DNA of 64,000 nucleotides from SIG307 sp045596385 (GCA_045596385.1 JAZOCC010000027.1:1-64000), one strand, 5' to 3'; numbered from the stretch's first letter, positions 16,538 to 24,943 are shown. Numbers and translations: made by a program. The notes: a model not told the origin generated them from the sequence alone.

Positions 16538-17391
16538 TACATCATCTCCTCGATATACTTTCCCACACCTCTGTACTGTCTTCGTGCCATCTTTACCTTA
16601 TCCCGGTTCATCTCATAGCTTGCCTGTCTGGAAAAAAGATAAAACTCCTTCTCTTCTCTCGTAAGAAAACATCGTTCCAAAAGCTCCACTTGCCGTAGTG
16701 CCTTGTCCGTCACAAATACATACTGTTTCCCAAGGTTCGTTGCAGACAGACAATGTCTGCACTGCTCATCCGTAATCTCCCCGTCGATAAACTGATCAAT
16801 AATCTCAAACATCCGGTTATCTGCGATAGGCGCTACAATATAGTCCACACCCTCTACCTGCTTTATAAGTGTCCGTATCACCTCAGAGTCCTCATACACT
16901 CCGAGACGTTCCCTGAAATACGCAATCATCAGCATCCAGTCCCTGCTCACGCCGAATTCTTTACCTGTAAGCCCCTCCGGCCGAAACCGAAGCATATACA
17001 AAGACGATGCCGGATACGTAGCCACAAACATAGCCGACTGTTCCAGGCTCTCTCCACAATAAAAGCCCGGTCCGAAATCGTTTCTCCGTTTACTGCAATC
17101 GGTACGCAATACCCCTTCTATTTTTGTCTTAGCGCCATGAAACAAAAGCACCTCCGATGTATCCGCAACATCCTCCCGATACAACTGTTCCTTTATCAAA
17201 TTCAGACGAATGCCCCTACGGAAAGTATACTCATAAAAGGACGCCATATTCTTTTCGCTGACCTCCTTCCTCCCGGAAAGCCAGTTATTCACTGTCATTC
17301 GGGAAACTCCAAGCTCCGCTGCAAATGCCTCCGCCGAAAATCCCGTAAGCTCCAACACTATCTCCAGGTCCTGTACAAAACAAAACTCCAT
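16537..17391 (-). CDS. HTH-DUF3990 protein, ADP-ribosyltransferase-like toxin candidate
   Basis: A 284-residue protein. Residues about 15-50 form an XRE-like helix-turn-helix (AFAAELGVSRMTVNNWLSG). The rest matches the DUF3990 pattern of the ADP-ribosyltransferase fold: LLFHGAK near 85, FGPGFYCGES near 108, a YIVAPIADNRMF block and KQYVFVTDKAL. Start set at the ATG with GGAGG 8 nt upstream; an earlier TTG overlaps that site. Promoter and two near-identical operator repeats precede it, which suggests autorepression by its own HTH. Fusion of DNA-binding and toxin domains in one chain, followed by a coupled small gene, is unusual. Target of modification unknown. Confidence 0.8.
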   Translation of the reverse strand: MEFCFVQDLEIVLELTGFSAEAFAAELGVSRMTVNNWLSGRKEVSEKNMASFYEYTFRRGIRLNLIKEQLYREDVADTSEVLLFHGAKTKIEGVLRTDCSKRRNDFGPGFYCGESLEQSAMFVATYPASSLYMLRFRPEGLTGKEFGVSRDWMLMIAYFRERLGVYEDSEVIRTLIKQVEGVDYIVAPIADNRMFEIIDQFIDGEITDEQCRHCLSATNLGKQYVFVTDKALRQVELLERCFLTREEKEFYLFSRQASYEMNRDKVKMARRQYRGVGKYIEEMM

Positions 17392-17403
17392 ATCCCACCT
17401 CCG

Positions 17404-17421
17404 CAAACTTATTTGTAAACT
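17404..17421 (-). promoter_or_regulatory. Operator copy 1 of the HTH-DUF3990 operon
   Basis: AGTTTACAAATAAGTTTG on the minus strand, directly after the -10 box, 16 of 18 bases identical to copy 2 at 17451-17468. Likely bound by the HTH domain of the downstream gene. Confidence 0.65.
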
Positions 17422-17450
17422 ATTTTACAATCTTTTTTCTTTCTTGTCAA
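17422..17450 (-). promoter_or_regulatory. Promoter of the HTH-DUF3990 operon
   Basis: TTGACA (17450-17445), 17-nt spacer, TAAAAT (17427-17422) on the minus strand, bracketed on both sides by 18-bp direct repeats. Confidence 0.8.
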
Positions 17451-17468
17451 CAAGCTTGTTTGTAAACT
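17451..17468 (-). promoter_or_regulatory. Operator copy 2 of the HTH-DUF3990 operon
   Basis: AGTTTACAAACAAGCTTG on the minus strand, abutting the -35 box. It contains the palindrome AACAAGCTTGTT. Differs from copy 1 at two positions. Confidence 0.65.
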
Positions 17469-17490
17469 TTTGTGCAATTATGTTTCCCTA

Positions 17491-17622
17491 GAACAAAGAG
17501 TCCGCAAAGCGGACTCTCGTGCCGAGCGCGGTCGCTTGCGACATCTTCCAATCGCGCGAGTGCGCATCCCGCAGAACGTTTTTACTTTATAGGAAATACG
17601 CAATTTCCTATAAAGTAAAAAA
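17491..17622. repeat. Structured intergenic repeat, copy A
   Basis: About 130 bp matching copy B at 40128-40261. It starts gaacaaagag, carries a 9-bp hairpin (17497-17517), an identical ~40-nt GC-rich core with tcgcttgcgac, and a 15-bp hairpin (17583-17617, loop acgca). Stem bases differ from copy B in compensatory pairs. It sits between the asd terminator and the HTH-DUF3990 promoter. Confidence 0.8.
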
Positions 17623-17647
17623 AGGGCCGTCGCCTATGCGACAGCCC
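17616..17647 (-). terminator. Terminator of asd
   Basis: On the minus strand GGGCTGTCGC / GCGACGGCCC (one G-U pair, loop ATAG), followed by TTTTTTT. It ends 14 nt after the asd stop codon. Confidence 0.85.
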
Positions 17648-17660
17648 AAAAGCCTCTTGC

Positions 17661-18743
17661 TTACTTCGCCTCAATATATCCCTGTGCCTTTAACAGCTCT
17701 GCGCAAAGTACTGCGCCGCCTGCGGCACCGCGAACGGTGTTGTGGGAAAGTCCTACGAACTTCCAGTCGTATACGGAGTCCTCACGAATTCTGCCAACGC
17801 TGACACCCATGCCGTTTTCATAATCCACATCAAGCTTAACCTGCGGACGATTGTCCTCCTCAAGGTACTGGATAAACTGCTTCGGTGCACTCGGAAGCTC
17901 AAGCTCCTGCGGAACGCCCTTGAAGTTTACTAACTTCTCGACGAGCTGCTCCTTGGTCGGCTGCTTCTTAAACTTTACAAATACTGCAGCGGTGTGACCG
18001 TTTAATACCGGTACACGGATACACTGGCAGGTGATTACCGGAGAGGTTGCCGGCACGATAACGCCGTCCTTGATTTCACCCCAGATACGAAGCGGCTCCT
18101 TCTCACTCTTTTCTTCCTCACCGCCGATGTACGGGATGATGTTCTCTACCATTTCCGGCCAATCCTTGAAGGTCTTGCCCGCACCGGAGATTGCCTGATA
18201 GGTGGTAGCCACTACTTCGTACGGCTCGAACTCTGCCCAAGCGGTAAGAACCGGAGCATAGCTCTGAATGGAGCAGTTCGGCTTTACTGCCACGAAGCCT
18301 CTCTTGGTACCGAGACGCTTCTTCTGGAAATCGATGACTTTCATGTGGTCCGGGTTAATTTCCGGCACTACCATCGGAACATCCGGGGTCCAGCGATGTG
18401 CGCTGTTGTTGGAAACAACCGGAGTCTCGGTCTTCGCGTAAGCTTCCTCTGCTGCCTGGATTGCCTCCTTGGTGCCTTCATATGCGCTGAATACAAAGTC
18501 AACCTGAGAAGCAACTGCTTCTACTTCGTCAACATTCATAACAACTAACTTCTTAACTGCTTCCGGCATCGGGGTGGTCATCTTCCAACGATCGCCTACT
18601 GCTTCTTCATAGGTCTTGCCTGCGCTACGCGGGCTTGCAGCCACCGCAACCACCTCGAACCACGGGTGATTCTCAAGGAGCGCAACAAATCTCTGTCCTA
18701 CCATACCGGTTGCACCTAAAATTCCGACTCTTAACTTTGCCAT
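17661..18743 (-). CDS. asd: Aspartate-semialdehyde dehydrogenase
   Basis: A 360-residue enzyme that reduces aspartyl phosphate to aspartate semialdehyde with NADPH, the branch step to lysine, diaminopimelate, threonine and methionine. It has the NADP loop GILGATGMVGQRF at 8-20, the catalytic Cys in KPNCSIQ (near 156), the substrate loop ISGAGKTF and the C-terminal GAAGGAVL motif. Length and motifs fit the archaeal/fungal-like Asd branch common in Clostridia rather than the E. coli type. Single gene with its own promoter; no lysine riboswitch is seen in its leader. Confidence 0.95.
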   Translation of the reverse strand: MAKLRVGILGATGMVGQRFVALLENHPWFEVVAVAASPRSAGKTYEEAVGDRWKMTTPMPEAVKKLVVMNVDEVEAVASQVDFVFSAYEGTKEAIQAAEEAYAKTETPVVSNNSAHRWTPDVPMVVPEINPDHMKVIDFQKKRLGTKRGFVAVKPNCSIQSYAPVLTAWAEFEPYEVVATTYQAISGAGKTFKDWPEMVENIIPYIGGEEEKSEKEPLRIWGEIKDGVIVPATSPVITCQCIRVPVLNGHTAAVFVKFKKQPTKEQLVEKLVNFKGVPQELELPSAPKQFIQYLEEDNRPQVKLDVDYENGMGVSVGRIREDSVYDWKFVGLSHNTVRGAAGGAVLCAELLKAQGYIEAK

Positions 18744-18864
18744 AATCTTCTACCTCCATCTTTCAACCAAGCTTCATACTCTTTCTTATGCGCCTCGGTT
18801 ATTTTCTTCTTTCATTTACGGTCGCGCCTTGGTGTTTTTCTCTCGCGAACATTTGTCTTTCGCT

Positions 18865-18893
18865 ATCATACACTCTTTTTATAAAATTGTCAA
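18865..18893 (-). promoter_or_regulatory. Promoter of asd
   Basis: TTGACA (18893-18888), 17-nt spacer, TATGAT (18870-18865) on the minus strand. The leader of about 115 nt to the ATG shows no recognised riboswitch. Confidence 0.85.
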
Positions 18894-18929
18894 CACCCAA
18901 TTTGAAATATTTTTTAAATTTGTCAATAA

Positions 18930-18960
18930 TGTAGAAGAACCGACAGGATGCGGCTCTTCT
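18930..18960 (-). terminator. Terminator of coaX-dusB
   Basis: Stem AGAAGAGCCG / CGGTTCTTCT with an 8-nt loop, 6 nt after the dusB stop on the minus strand. The U-run is weak (ACATTATT); read on the plus strand the hairpin is followed by TTTTG. Confidence 0.55.
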
Positions 18961-18965
18961 TTTGC

Positions 18966-19958
18966 CTATTCTGACGGTGCTTTTTCTACATCCTCCGCAT
19001 AGCTCGCAAGCAGCGCTTCCAACTCCCTCATAGTCTCCACCGCGTTCACCTTCACCCGAAGCTTTGCGGAATGCGGATACCCTGTGGTATACCAGGCCAC
19101 ATGCTTGCGCATTTCCCGCATGCCGAGGTACTCTCCCTTAAACTCCAGCTGTAACCTTGCATGACGCAATATGGTCTCAATAAGTTCCGCCATCGCCGGC
19201 TTCGGAAGCAGTTCTCCCGTCTCCAGATAATGATTCACCCGGTGAAACAGCCACGGATCTCCCTGTACCCCTCTGGCCAGCATAAGACCGTCGCAACCTG
19301 TGGCATCTAACATCCTCTTTGCATCTTCCGGAGTAAAAATGTCGCCGTTTCCGATGACCGGTATTTTCACCGTCTCTTTTACCTTCCGTATAATATCCCA
19401 GTCCGCTTTTCCGCTGTAATACTGCTCTCTGGTACGTCCATGCACCGCAATCGCCGCCGCACCGCTCTCCTGGGCAACCTTCGCCAGTTCCGGCGCATTG
19501 GCATCGTCCTTCCCGAAGCCCTTGCGGATTTTTACCGTCACCGGCTTTTTGATAGCCTTTGCGATTGCTTCGATAATCCGTCCTGCCTTTACCGGGTCCT
19601 TCATAAGAGCAGACCCTTCCCCGTTATTCACCACCTTCGGCACCGGACAGCCCATATTAATATCCAGGATATCAAAAGGCAGCTCCTCGATTCGTTTTGC
19701 CACCTCGCTCATAATCTCGGCATCTTCACCGAACAGTTGCAATGCCACCGGTCGCTCACCCTCTACTGTTTCCAGCATGATTTTTGTATTTTTATTGTTA
19801 TACAAAATTCCTTTTGCACTGACCATCTCCGTATAAATCAGGCTTGCTCCCTGTTCCTTACAAAAACAACGAAAAGGCAGGTCTGTTACACCTGCCATCG
19901 GCCCCAGGGCCAAAATGCCGTCCACTTTTACATTTCCGATTTGTAAATTTCTCTCCAT
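18966..19958 (-). CDS. dusB: tRNA-dihydrouridine synthase
   Basis: A 330-residue FMN enzyme that reduces uridine to dihydrouridine in tRNA D-loops. Motifs: LGPMAGVTDLPFR near 20, catalytic Cys in NMGCPVPKVV near 99, KIRKGF, GNGDI and LMLARGVQGDPW of the FMN-binding TIM barrel. Start chosen at the ATG after GGAAGGA; an in-frame TTG lies 5 codons upstream. It follows coaX by 34 nt, a gene order often seen in Clostridia, so the two form an operon. Confidence 0.93.
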   Translation of the reverse strand: MERNLQIGNVKVDGILALGPMAGVTDLPFRCFCKEQGASLIYTEMVSAKGILYNNKNTKIMLETVEGERPVALQLFGEDAEIMSEVAKRIEELPFDILDINMGCPVPKVVNNGEGSALMKDPVKAGRIIEAIAKAIKKPVTVKIRKGFGKDDANAPELAKVAQESGAAAIAVHGRTREQYYSGKADWDIIRKVKETVKIPVIGNGDIFTPEDAKRMLDATGCDGLMLARGVQGDPWLFHRVNHYLETGELLPKPAMAELIETILRHARLQLEFKGEYLGMREMRKHVAWYTTGYPHSAKLRVKVNAVETMRELEALLASYAEDVEKAPSE

Positions 19959-19992
19959 ACTATCCTTCCGCAATCTCCCGCAAACCGCAACA

Positions 19993-20772
19993 TTACTTTC
20001 CCTGTCCTTTGTTACGACGGTAAATCAAATACAAGCCCTTCATTGTCAACATCGGGTCGTACGCATCGATACATTCGGTCTCCTCTGCTATAATACGCCC
20101 GAGGCCGCCGGTTGCCACTACCTTTACGCCTTCATAGCCGGATTCCTCAATCATTTTCTTTACAATATACTCGGTCTGACCGATGGTACCGTACACAAGG
20201 CCCGCCTGCATGCTGGTAATAGTCTCCTTTGCAAGAATCGACTCCGGCTTTTTAATTTCAATCTTCGGAAGCTTTGCTGCCTCGTTCCAGAGAGCGTTAG
20301 CAGAAATTGCAATTCCCGGGCTGGTGACACCGGACACAAACTCTCCCTCGGCATTGACCAGATCATAGGTAGTCGCCGTACCGTAATCAATCACAAGTAC
20401 AGGTCCGCCGTACAGCTCATAGCCTGCCACCGCATCCACCACACGGTCCGCACCGATTTCCTTCGGATTCGCGGTCACAATGCGAAGTCCTGTCTTGGTT
20501 CCCGCCCCCACAATCATCGGCTTGCAGTCAAAATATTTCACCACGGAATTCGTCAAAGAGTGCATCACATCCGGCACTACCGACGCAATTATCACATCCG
20601 TAATCTTATCCCTTTTTATGCCGCGATTCTCTACCAGACCGCAAAACAAAAGTCCGTATTCATCGGAGGTACGCTTCTCCTTTGTCGTTATACGAAAGGT
20701 CGTTACCAACTCTTCTCCGTCAAAGATTCCGCAGGTAAAATTCGTGTTTCCCACATCAATGGCAAGTAACAT
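19993..20772 (-). CDS. coaX: Type III pantothenate kinase
   Basis: A 259-residue kinase for the first step of coenzyme A synthesis (pantothenate to 4'-phosphopantothenate). It shows the ASKHA-fold phosphate loop DVGNTNFTCGIF at residues 6-17, the middle motif VIDYGTATTYDL and ATGGLGRII. Start set at the second ATG, since AAAGGAG is 7-8 nt upstream of it and only 1-2 nt from the first. Type III kinases are not feedback-inhibited by CoA. Same operon as dusB. Confidence 0.93.
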   Translation of the reverse strand: MLLAIDVGNTNFTCGIFDGEELVTTFRITTKEKRTSDEYGLLFCGLVENRGIKRDKITDVIIASVVPDVMHSLTNSVVKYFDCKPMIVGAGTKTGLRIVTANPKEIGADRVVDAVAGYELYGGPVLVIDYGTATTYDLVNAEGEFVSGVTSPGIAISANALWNEAAKLPKIEIKKPESILAKETITSMQAGLVYGTIGQTEYIVKKMIEESGYEGVKVVATGGLGRIIAEETECIDAYDPMLTMKGLYLIYRRNKGQGK

Positions 20773-20829
20773 ATGCATACTCCTTTCCGCAAGTTCCTCC
20801 GTTCCCGGCAATCATCACTGCCGTCCCCG

Positions 20830-20895
20830 GAGCAATTCCTATCTCCAAACAACGCACAAGGGCGAGGAATAACATCGGTTATCCCTCGCACCGTT
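20830..20895 (-). terminator. Hairpin after the DUF6145-like gene
   Basis: Minus-strand stem GCGAGGGATAA / TTATTCCTCGC, loop CCGATG, shortly after the stop at 20901. No good U-run, so termination or mRNA processing is uncertain, and coaX may be co-transcribed. Confidence 0.45.
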
Positions 20896-20900
20896 TTCGC

Positions 20901-21254
20901 TTAATAGCCCGGAACAATTAATTTTCCCGGGTCTTCTCCCATAAAAAACACTTTAAAATACAATTCCAACGACTCCAGCAGTTCCTTCTTTTCCTCCTGC
21001 AACTTCTTAATCAAGAGCACACTGCCGATTTCATCGTAGAGCAAATCTCCTTCATCGGAATTCGTCTCAAACACCAGCGTACCGTCCTCTTCAAATACAA
21101 GGGAAAGGATACCGCCCACATCCTCCGTATAAAGGACACACATAATTTTCAGTTCATCCCGGATACTCTTCGGAAGTCCCTCGAAATCCTCGTTCAAATA
21201 ATACTTCTGCTCATAGGCGTTGCTGACACACAGCACCACGCGTCCCTCGTACAT
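20901..21254 (-). CDS. Conserved hypothetical protein (DUF6145-like)
   Basis: A 117-residue acidic soluble protein beginning MYEGRVVLCVSNAYEQKYYL, with a central CVLYTEDVGGILSLVFEEDG strand region and a C-terminal helix. From memory it resembles the Lachnospiraceae DUF6145 family, whose function is not known. GGAGG lies 6 nt before the ATG. It starts 12 nt after the LiaF-like gene, so it belongs to that transcript. Confidence 0.8.
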   Translation of the reverse strand: MYEGRVVLCVSNAYEQKYYLNEDFEGLPKSIRDELKIMCVLYTEDVGGILSLVFEEDGTLVFETNSDEGDLLYDEIGSVLLIKKLQEEKKELLESLELYFKVFFMGEDPGKLIVPGY

Positions 21255-21266
21255 AGAAGCCTCCGT

Positions 21267-22145
21267 TTACTTTATTTCTACGCCACCGAACAGGCAGGTA
21301 CCCTTAATAAACACCGTCGGTGTATTCTCATCTGCGCCGAGAGGCGCTCTGGTACCGTTTTCCACACCGCCTAAAATCGGCGTAACGTCTACCACCACTC
21401 TGACACCGGCCGGCATAATAATGTCAATACCGCCGAATACCGCTCTCACGTCAATGGTCACATTCTTCTTTACCAGCGCATTCTTAAGATTCATATCGAT
21501 GCCGCCGAACAGCGCGGACAAGTCCGCTCCGTTAAAGTAAGAATTATCTACCCGGATATCTCTCCCGGAAAACACTGCGGAGCATACGATTTTATCCATA
21601 TCTCCCGCATTCTCGTAGGTCTGATAAGTTTCTCCGGCGTTCTCGCCCTCATCTTCACCGGTTGCATCCGGAATCTCACGGTACACTCCGTCCTCTACCA
21701 CCTCGGCATCCGTAAAATGTTCCACCGTCCCGGATGTCTCTTTCGTTCCCGAAAACGTTTCTCCCCGGTCAAACCGGTCCGTATGCATTCCGTCCGCTCT
21801 GTCTGTACGACCTTGTCTCCTGTTTGGGAAAATCAGGTTCACACCGATGAGTACACAAACTGCCGCAATCAAAAGCGCCCACAGCTTTTCTCCGCTTAAC
21901 ACATCCTGTGCCATGAGTAACAAAAACAAACCGATTGCAATGCCGATTAAATTCCCTACCTTTGCGCCGTCTTTGCGGAACAAACCGCAAAAGCACGGTA
22001 CAATGATGAACAACGTCCACCATCCGTCAAAGAAAATCGTAAACTCATCAATAAAGCCCAGCACCTCTGCCAGATATCCCCCACCGATTACCAAAAAGAG
22101 CAATCCCAGGATAATACCGACCGTATTATTTTTCTTCATACCCAT
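21267..22145 (-). CDS. LiaF-like membrane protein (envelope-stress response type)
   Basis: A 292-residue protein: four membrane helices in the first 105 residues, an acidic Gly/Glu-rich linker (about 110-185) and a C-terminal beta domain with the repeated pattern FSGRDIRVDN / FGGIDMNLKNA / FGGIDIIMPAG / LFGGVEIK. That pattern is the LiaF/DUF2154 C-terminal fold found in cell-wall-antibiotic response modules. No LiaRS two-component pair is adjacent, so its use here is unclear. TTGATT-17-TATGAT is a possible promoter around 22180-22210. Confidence 0.85.
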   Translation of the reverse strand: MGMKKNNTVGIILGLLFLVIGGGYLAEVLGFIDEFTIFFDGWWTLFIIVPCFCGLFRKDGAKVGNLIGIAIGLFLLLMAQDVLSGEKLWALLIAAVCVLIGVNLIFPNRRQGRTDRADGMHTDRFDRGETFSGTKETSGTVEHFTDAEVVEDGVYREIPDATGEDEGENAGETYQTYENAGDMDKIVCSAVFSGRDIRVDNSYFNGADLSALFGGIDMNLKNALVKKNVTIDVRAVFGGIDIIMPAGVRVVVDVTPILGGVENGTRAPLGADENTPTVFIKGTCLFGGVEIK

Positions 22146-22247
22146 TACCTCTCTTTATAGGATTTTTATCTCTGTCTCTATCATACAAGAGGTTCGGTCA
22201 AAAATCAAATTAGAAAATGATTAGATTTCTTAGAAATCCCTGCTTTC

Positions 22248-23249
22248 CTATTTTTCAGGCTCTCCTAAGGTAGCCAGCATCACCGCCTTAATGGTATGCA
22301 TGCGGTTCTCTGCCTCATCAAATACAACGGACTGCGAAGATTCGAACACCTCGTCCGTCACTTCCATCTCGGAGATACCGTACTTCGCACTGATTTCCCT
22401 TCCGATGGTGGTCTTTAAGTCATGGAACGCCGGAAGACAGTGCATAAAAATTGCCTGCGGTCCCGCATTGTCCATCGCCGCCTTGTTTACCTGATACGGA
22501 GAAAGCTCCTTGATTCTCTCCTTCCAAACGCTGTCCGGCTCACCCATGGATACCCAAACATCGGTATAAATCACGTCTGCCCCCTTGGTACCTGCCGTTA
22601 CATCATCGGTCAGCGTAATGGTAGCTCCGGTCTGTGCCGCGATTTCCTCACACTGTGCTACTAAATCCTTATCCGGAAAATACTTCGGAGAGGTACATGC
22701 GGTAAAGTGCATGCCAAGCTTTACACAAACCACCATCAGGGAGTTTGCCATATTGTAACGGGCATCACCCATGTAAGTCAACTTCACGCCCTTGATTCTG
22801 CCGAGCTTTTCCTTAATGGTAAGTACATCCGCCAGCATCTGGGTCGGATGGAACTCATTGGTCAGACCGTTCCATACCGGTACACCGGCATACTTAGCCA
22901 GTTCCTCTACGATATCCTGGCCGTAGCCCCGGTACTCGATACCTTCGTACATGCTTCCCAGTACTCTTGCAGTATCCGCAATACTCTCCTTCTTTCCGAT
23001 CTGGGAACCGGCCGGATCAAGGTAGGTGCAACCCATACCCAGGTCATACGCAGCCACCTCAAAGGAACAACGGGTTCTGGTACTGGTCTTCTCAAAAATC
23101 AGTGCCACATTCTTGCCCGCATGGTAATCCTTGGTCAGAATCCCTTTTTTCTTCTTATCCTTTAAATCCGCTGCCAAATCCACCAGATATAAAATCTCCT
23201 CCGGCGTGTAATCCAATAACTTCAAAAACGAACGTCCCTTTAAATTCAT
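22248..23249 (-). CDS. argF: Ornithine carbamoyltransferase
   Basis: A 333-residue enzyme forming citrulline from ornithine and carbamoyl phosphate. It has the carbamoyl-phosphate motif STRTRCSFE near 56-64, FHPTQMLAD near 134, DARYNM and the ornithine motif HCLPAFHD near 272. The HCLPAFHD form occurs in both anabolic ArgF and catabolic ArcB enzymes; no arginine deiminase genes are nearby. Its ATG overlaps the stop of the upstream lipoprotein PPIase as TAATG, so it is translationally coupled to that gene, an odd pairing. Confidence 0.94.
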   Translation of the reverse strand: MNLKGRSFLKLLDYTPEEILYLVDLAADLKDKKKKGILTKDYHAGKNVALIFEKTSTRTRCSFEVAAYDLGMGCTYLDPAGSQIGKKESIADTARVLGSMYEGIEYRGYGQDIVEELAKYAGVPVWNGLTNEFHPTQMLADVLTIKEKLGRIKGVKLTYMGDARYNMANSLMVVCVKLGMHFTACTSPKYFPDKDLVAQCEEIAAQTGATITLTDDVTAGTKGADVIYTDVWVSMGEPDSVWKERIKELSPYQVNKAAMDNAGPQAIFMHCLPAFHDLKTTIGREISAKYGISEMEVTDEVFESSQSVVFDEAENRMHTIKAVMLATLGEPEK

Positions 23250-24394
23250 TATTCTTCTGCCCCTTTCTCAACCTCAACAATATTCACAAGCATATGCTCC
23301 AGCGCCTTTTCCATTAACATGGACTGACGAAGGGTTGCTTCATCCTGTACCTCATACAACTCCTCCAGTGTCATACTATTGCTTTCTGCATATTCCGTAA
23401 CAGCCTCTGTATACTCGTCCTCGGACAATTCTATATTTTCCGCCTTAGCCACACAATACAATGCAATTCTGTCCTGCTCGTAACGACGGATTTGTCTCTC
23501 TACCATGGTCCATAACACTTCGCTTGCTTCCTCGCCGAATACCGATTCAAACTCTTCTACGGAAGAAAAGCCGTACATCAACGCATAATACTGCTTCTCC
23601 AAATCAAAGGCTGCGGAAATATAATCCTCGTTCAGCTTACCGAACTCGGCATTCTCTACCAGGTAGTCCATAATTCCGGTGTATTTTCTCTCCTCGGTCA
23701 AAAAGCCCTTGGCATACATACGGAAATCTTCGGTGGTGGTATACTCACCGGACGTCACCTTCGTTACAAACTCATCCGTAAACTCCGGTACAACCTGTGC
23801 GGCGGAAGAACGAATCTTAACCTCAAACACCACTTCCTTACCTGCCATTTCCGCGGAATGATACTTCTCCGGGAATTTCAGATTAAGGGATACGGTATCT
23901 CCCTTTTTCGCACCTACCAGTCCTTCTTCAAAGCCTTCGATAAACTCTCCTGAACCCAGTTCCAATTCCTTGCCCGCATCGGTGCCGCCTTCAAAAGCCT
24001 CACCGTCCAAATAGCCGGTATAATCAATAATGACAATATCGCCAAGTTCCAACGGACCGTCTTTTAATTCTCTCTCTTTGTTATTCTCCAAAACCTCCTG
24101 GATATACACATCCACATCATGCTCCGTAATCTTTTCTACCTCAAATCCGATATAGCCTTCCGGCAACACGGTAGACGCTACATAATCCTCGTAATTTGTA
24201 ATCGGCAGTTCCTCATATGCCTTCTCTACCTCCGTCGGCGTTGCGGTCGGTCCCGGGGTAGCCGTCGGTTGCGGCGTAGTATCCGTTACGGTTCCGGTCG
24301 GATTCCCCGGTCCCGCCGGATTCGTTGTATTACACGCACACAGTGCCATGCTCATTGCCACGCAGGCAATTACACTTAACATCTTTTTTCTCAT
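23249..24394 (-). CDS. Lipoprotein peptidyl-prolyl isomerase (FKBP/trigger-factor-like)
   Basis: A 381-residue lipoprotein. The signal sequence ends in the lipobox LCAC (Cys21). A Pro/Thr linker (about 24-55) follows, then an FKBP domain (GDIVIIDYTGYLDGEAFEGG...LGSGEFIEGFEEGLVGAKKGD, in parts, about 115-200) and a helical C-terminal region like the trigger factor chaperone domain. Acts outside the membrane, probably folding secreted proteins. First gene of a two-gene transcript with argF. Its promoter TTGCCT-17-TATACT (24540-24512) overlaps the terminator of spoVAE. Confidence 0.88.
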   Translation of the reverse strand: MRKKMLSVIACVAMSMALCACNTTNPAGPGNPTGTVTDTTPQPTATPGPTATPTEVEKAYEELPITNYEDYVASTVLPEGYIGFEVEKITEHDVDVYIQEVLENNKERELKDGPLELGDIVIIDYTGYLDGEAFEGGTDAGKELELGSGEFIEGFEEGLVGAKKGDTVSLNLKFPEKYHSAEMAGKEVVFEVKIRSSAAQVVPEFTDEFVTKVTSGEYTTTEDFRMYAKGFLTEERKYTGIMDYLVENAEFGKLNEDYISAAFDLEKQYYALMYGFSSVEEFESVFGEEASEVLWTMVERQIRRYEQDRIALYCVAKAENIELSEDEYTEAVTEYAESNSMTLEELYEVQDEATLRQSMLMEKALEHMLVNIVEVEKGAEE

Positions 24395-24473
24395 ACTTAT
24401 CGTCCTCTTTCTTAAACCATATTTTCCACCTAAGCTCCGGCATCTCCGTGAGCATTTTGCTTTTACAAAAACA

Positions 24474-24509
24474 AAACAGCGTGCTTCCGTTTTATCGAAA
24501 ACACGCTTT
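24474..24509 (-). terminator. Terminator of spoVAD-spoVAE
   Basis: Minus-strand stem AGCGTGTTTTCG / CGGAAGCACGCT (two G-U pairs), loop ATAAAA, then GTTTTGTTTTTG. The start site of the next gene's promoter falls inside its first arm. Confidence 0.75.
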
Positions 24510-24511
24510 AT

Positions 24512-24540
24512 AGTATACCACGATGCAGTGGAAAAGGCAA
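24512..24540 (-). promoter_or_regulatory. Promoter of the lipoprotein PPIase-argF operon
   Basis: TTGCCT (24540-24535), 17-nt spacer, TATACT (24517-24512) on the minus strand. The predicted transcript begins with the spoVAE terminator hairpin. Confidence 0.7.
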
Positions 24541-24582
24541 GTAAAACCCTGTTAAAATGCCCTGTTCACTAAATTTTCACTT

Positions 24583-24942
24583 TTACGTATCCTTCATTTT
24601 CGAACGAAATACACAGGACGCCAGATATCCGAATACAAGCGCCGCACTGATTCCCACCGCAGACGCCGTAAAGCCACCCTTAAAGATTCCTAAAAAACCG
24701 CTTTCATCCACCGCTTTTTTGATTCCTTCAAACAAAGTGTGGCCGAATCCGGTCAAGGGAATCGACGCCCCGGCACCGGCCCATTCCTTAAAGGGTCCGT
24801 ACAATCCCAACGCACTGAGTATTGCCCCGCTGCACACCAAAAGTACCATAATCCGCCCCGGCTGCAGCTTTGTCTGATCCATCAGAATCTGCACCAGTGC
24901 ACAAATTCCTCCTCCTACCGCAAATGCAAGTACATACTCCAT
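24583..24942 (-). CDS. spoVAE: Stage V sporulation protein AE (SpoVAEB type)
   Basis: A 119-residue membrane protein with about three to four helices and the family motifs GPFKEWAGAGASIPLTGFGHTL near 50 and a C-terminal GISAALVFGYLASCVF. It is part of the SpoVA channel in the spore inner membrane that moves calcium dipicolinate. Start at the ATG after AGGAGG, immediately following the spoVAD stop. The open frame extends upstream into spoVAD but that part is an overlap shadow. Confidence 0.92.
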   Translation of the reverse strand: MEYVLAFAVGGGICALVQILMDQTKLQPGRIMVLLVCSGAILSALGLYGPFKEWAGAGASIPLTGFGHTLFEGIKKAVDESGFLGIFKGGFTASAVGISAALVFGYLASCVFRSKMKDT

Positions 24943-24943
24943 T

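Noticed and set aside
18744..18864. Lysine riboswitch before asd
   Set aside because: The leader is too short and lacks L-box sequence elements.
17661..24394. CRISPR array or prophage
   Set aside because: No regularly spaced repeats, integrase, capsid or terminase genes are present here or elsewhere in the window.
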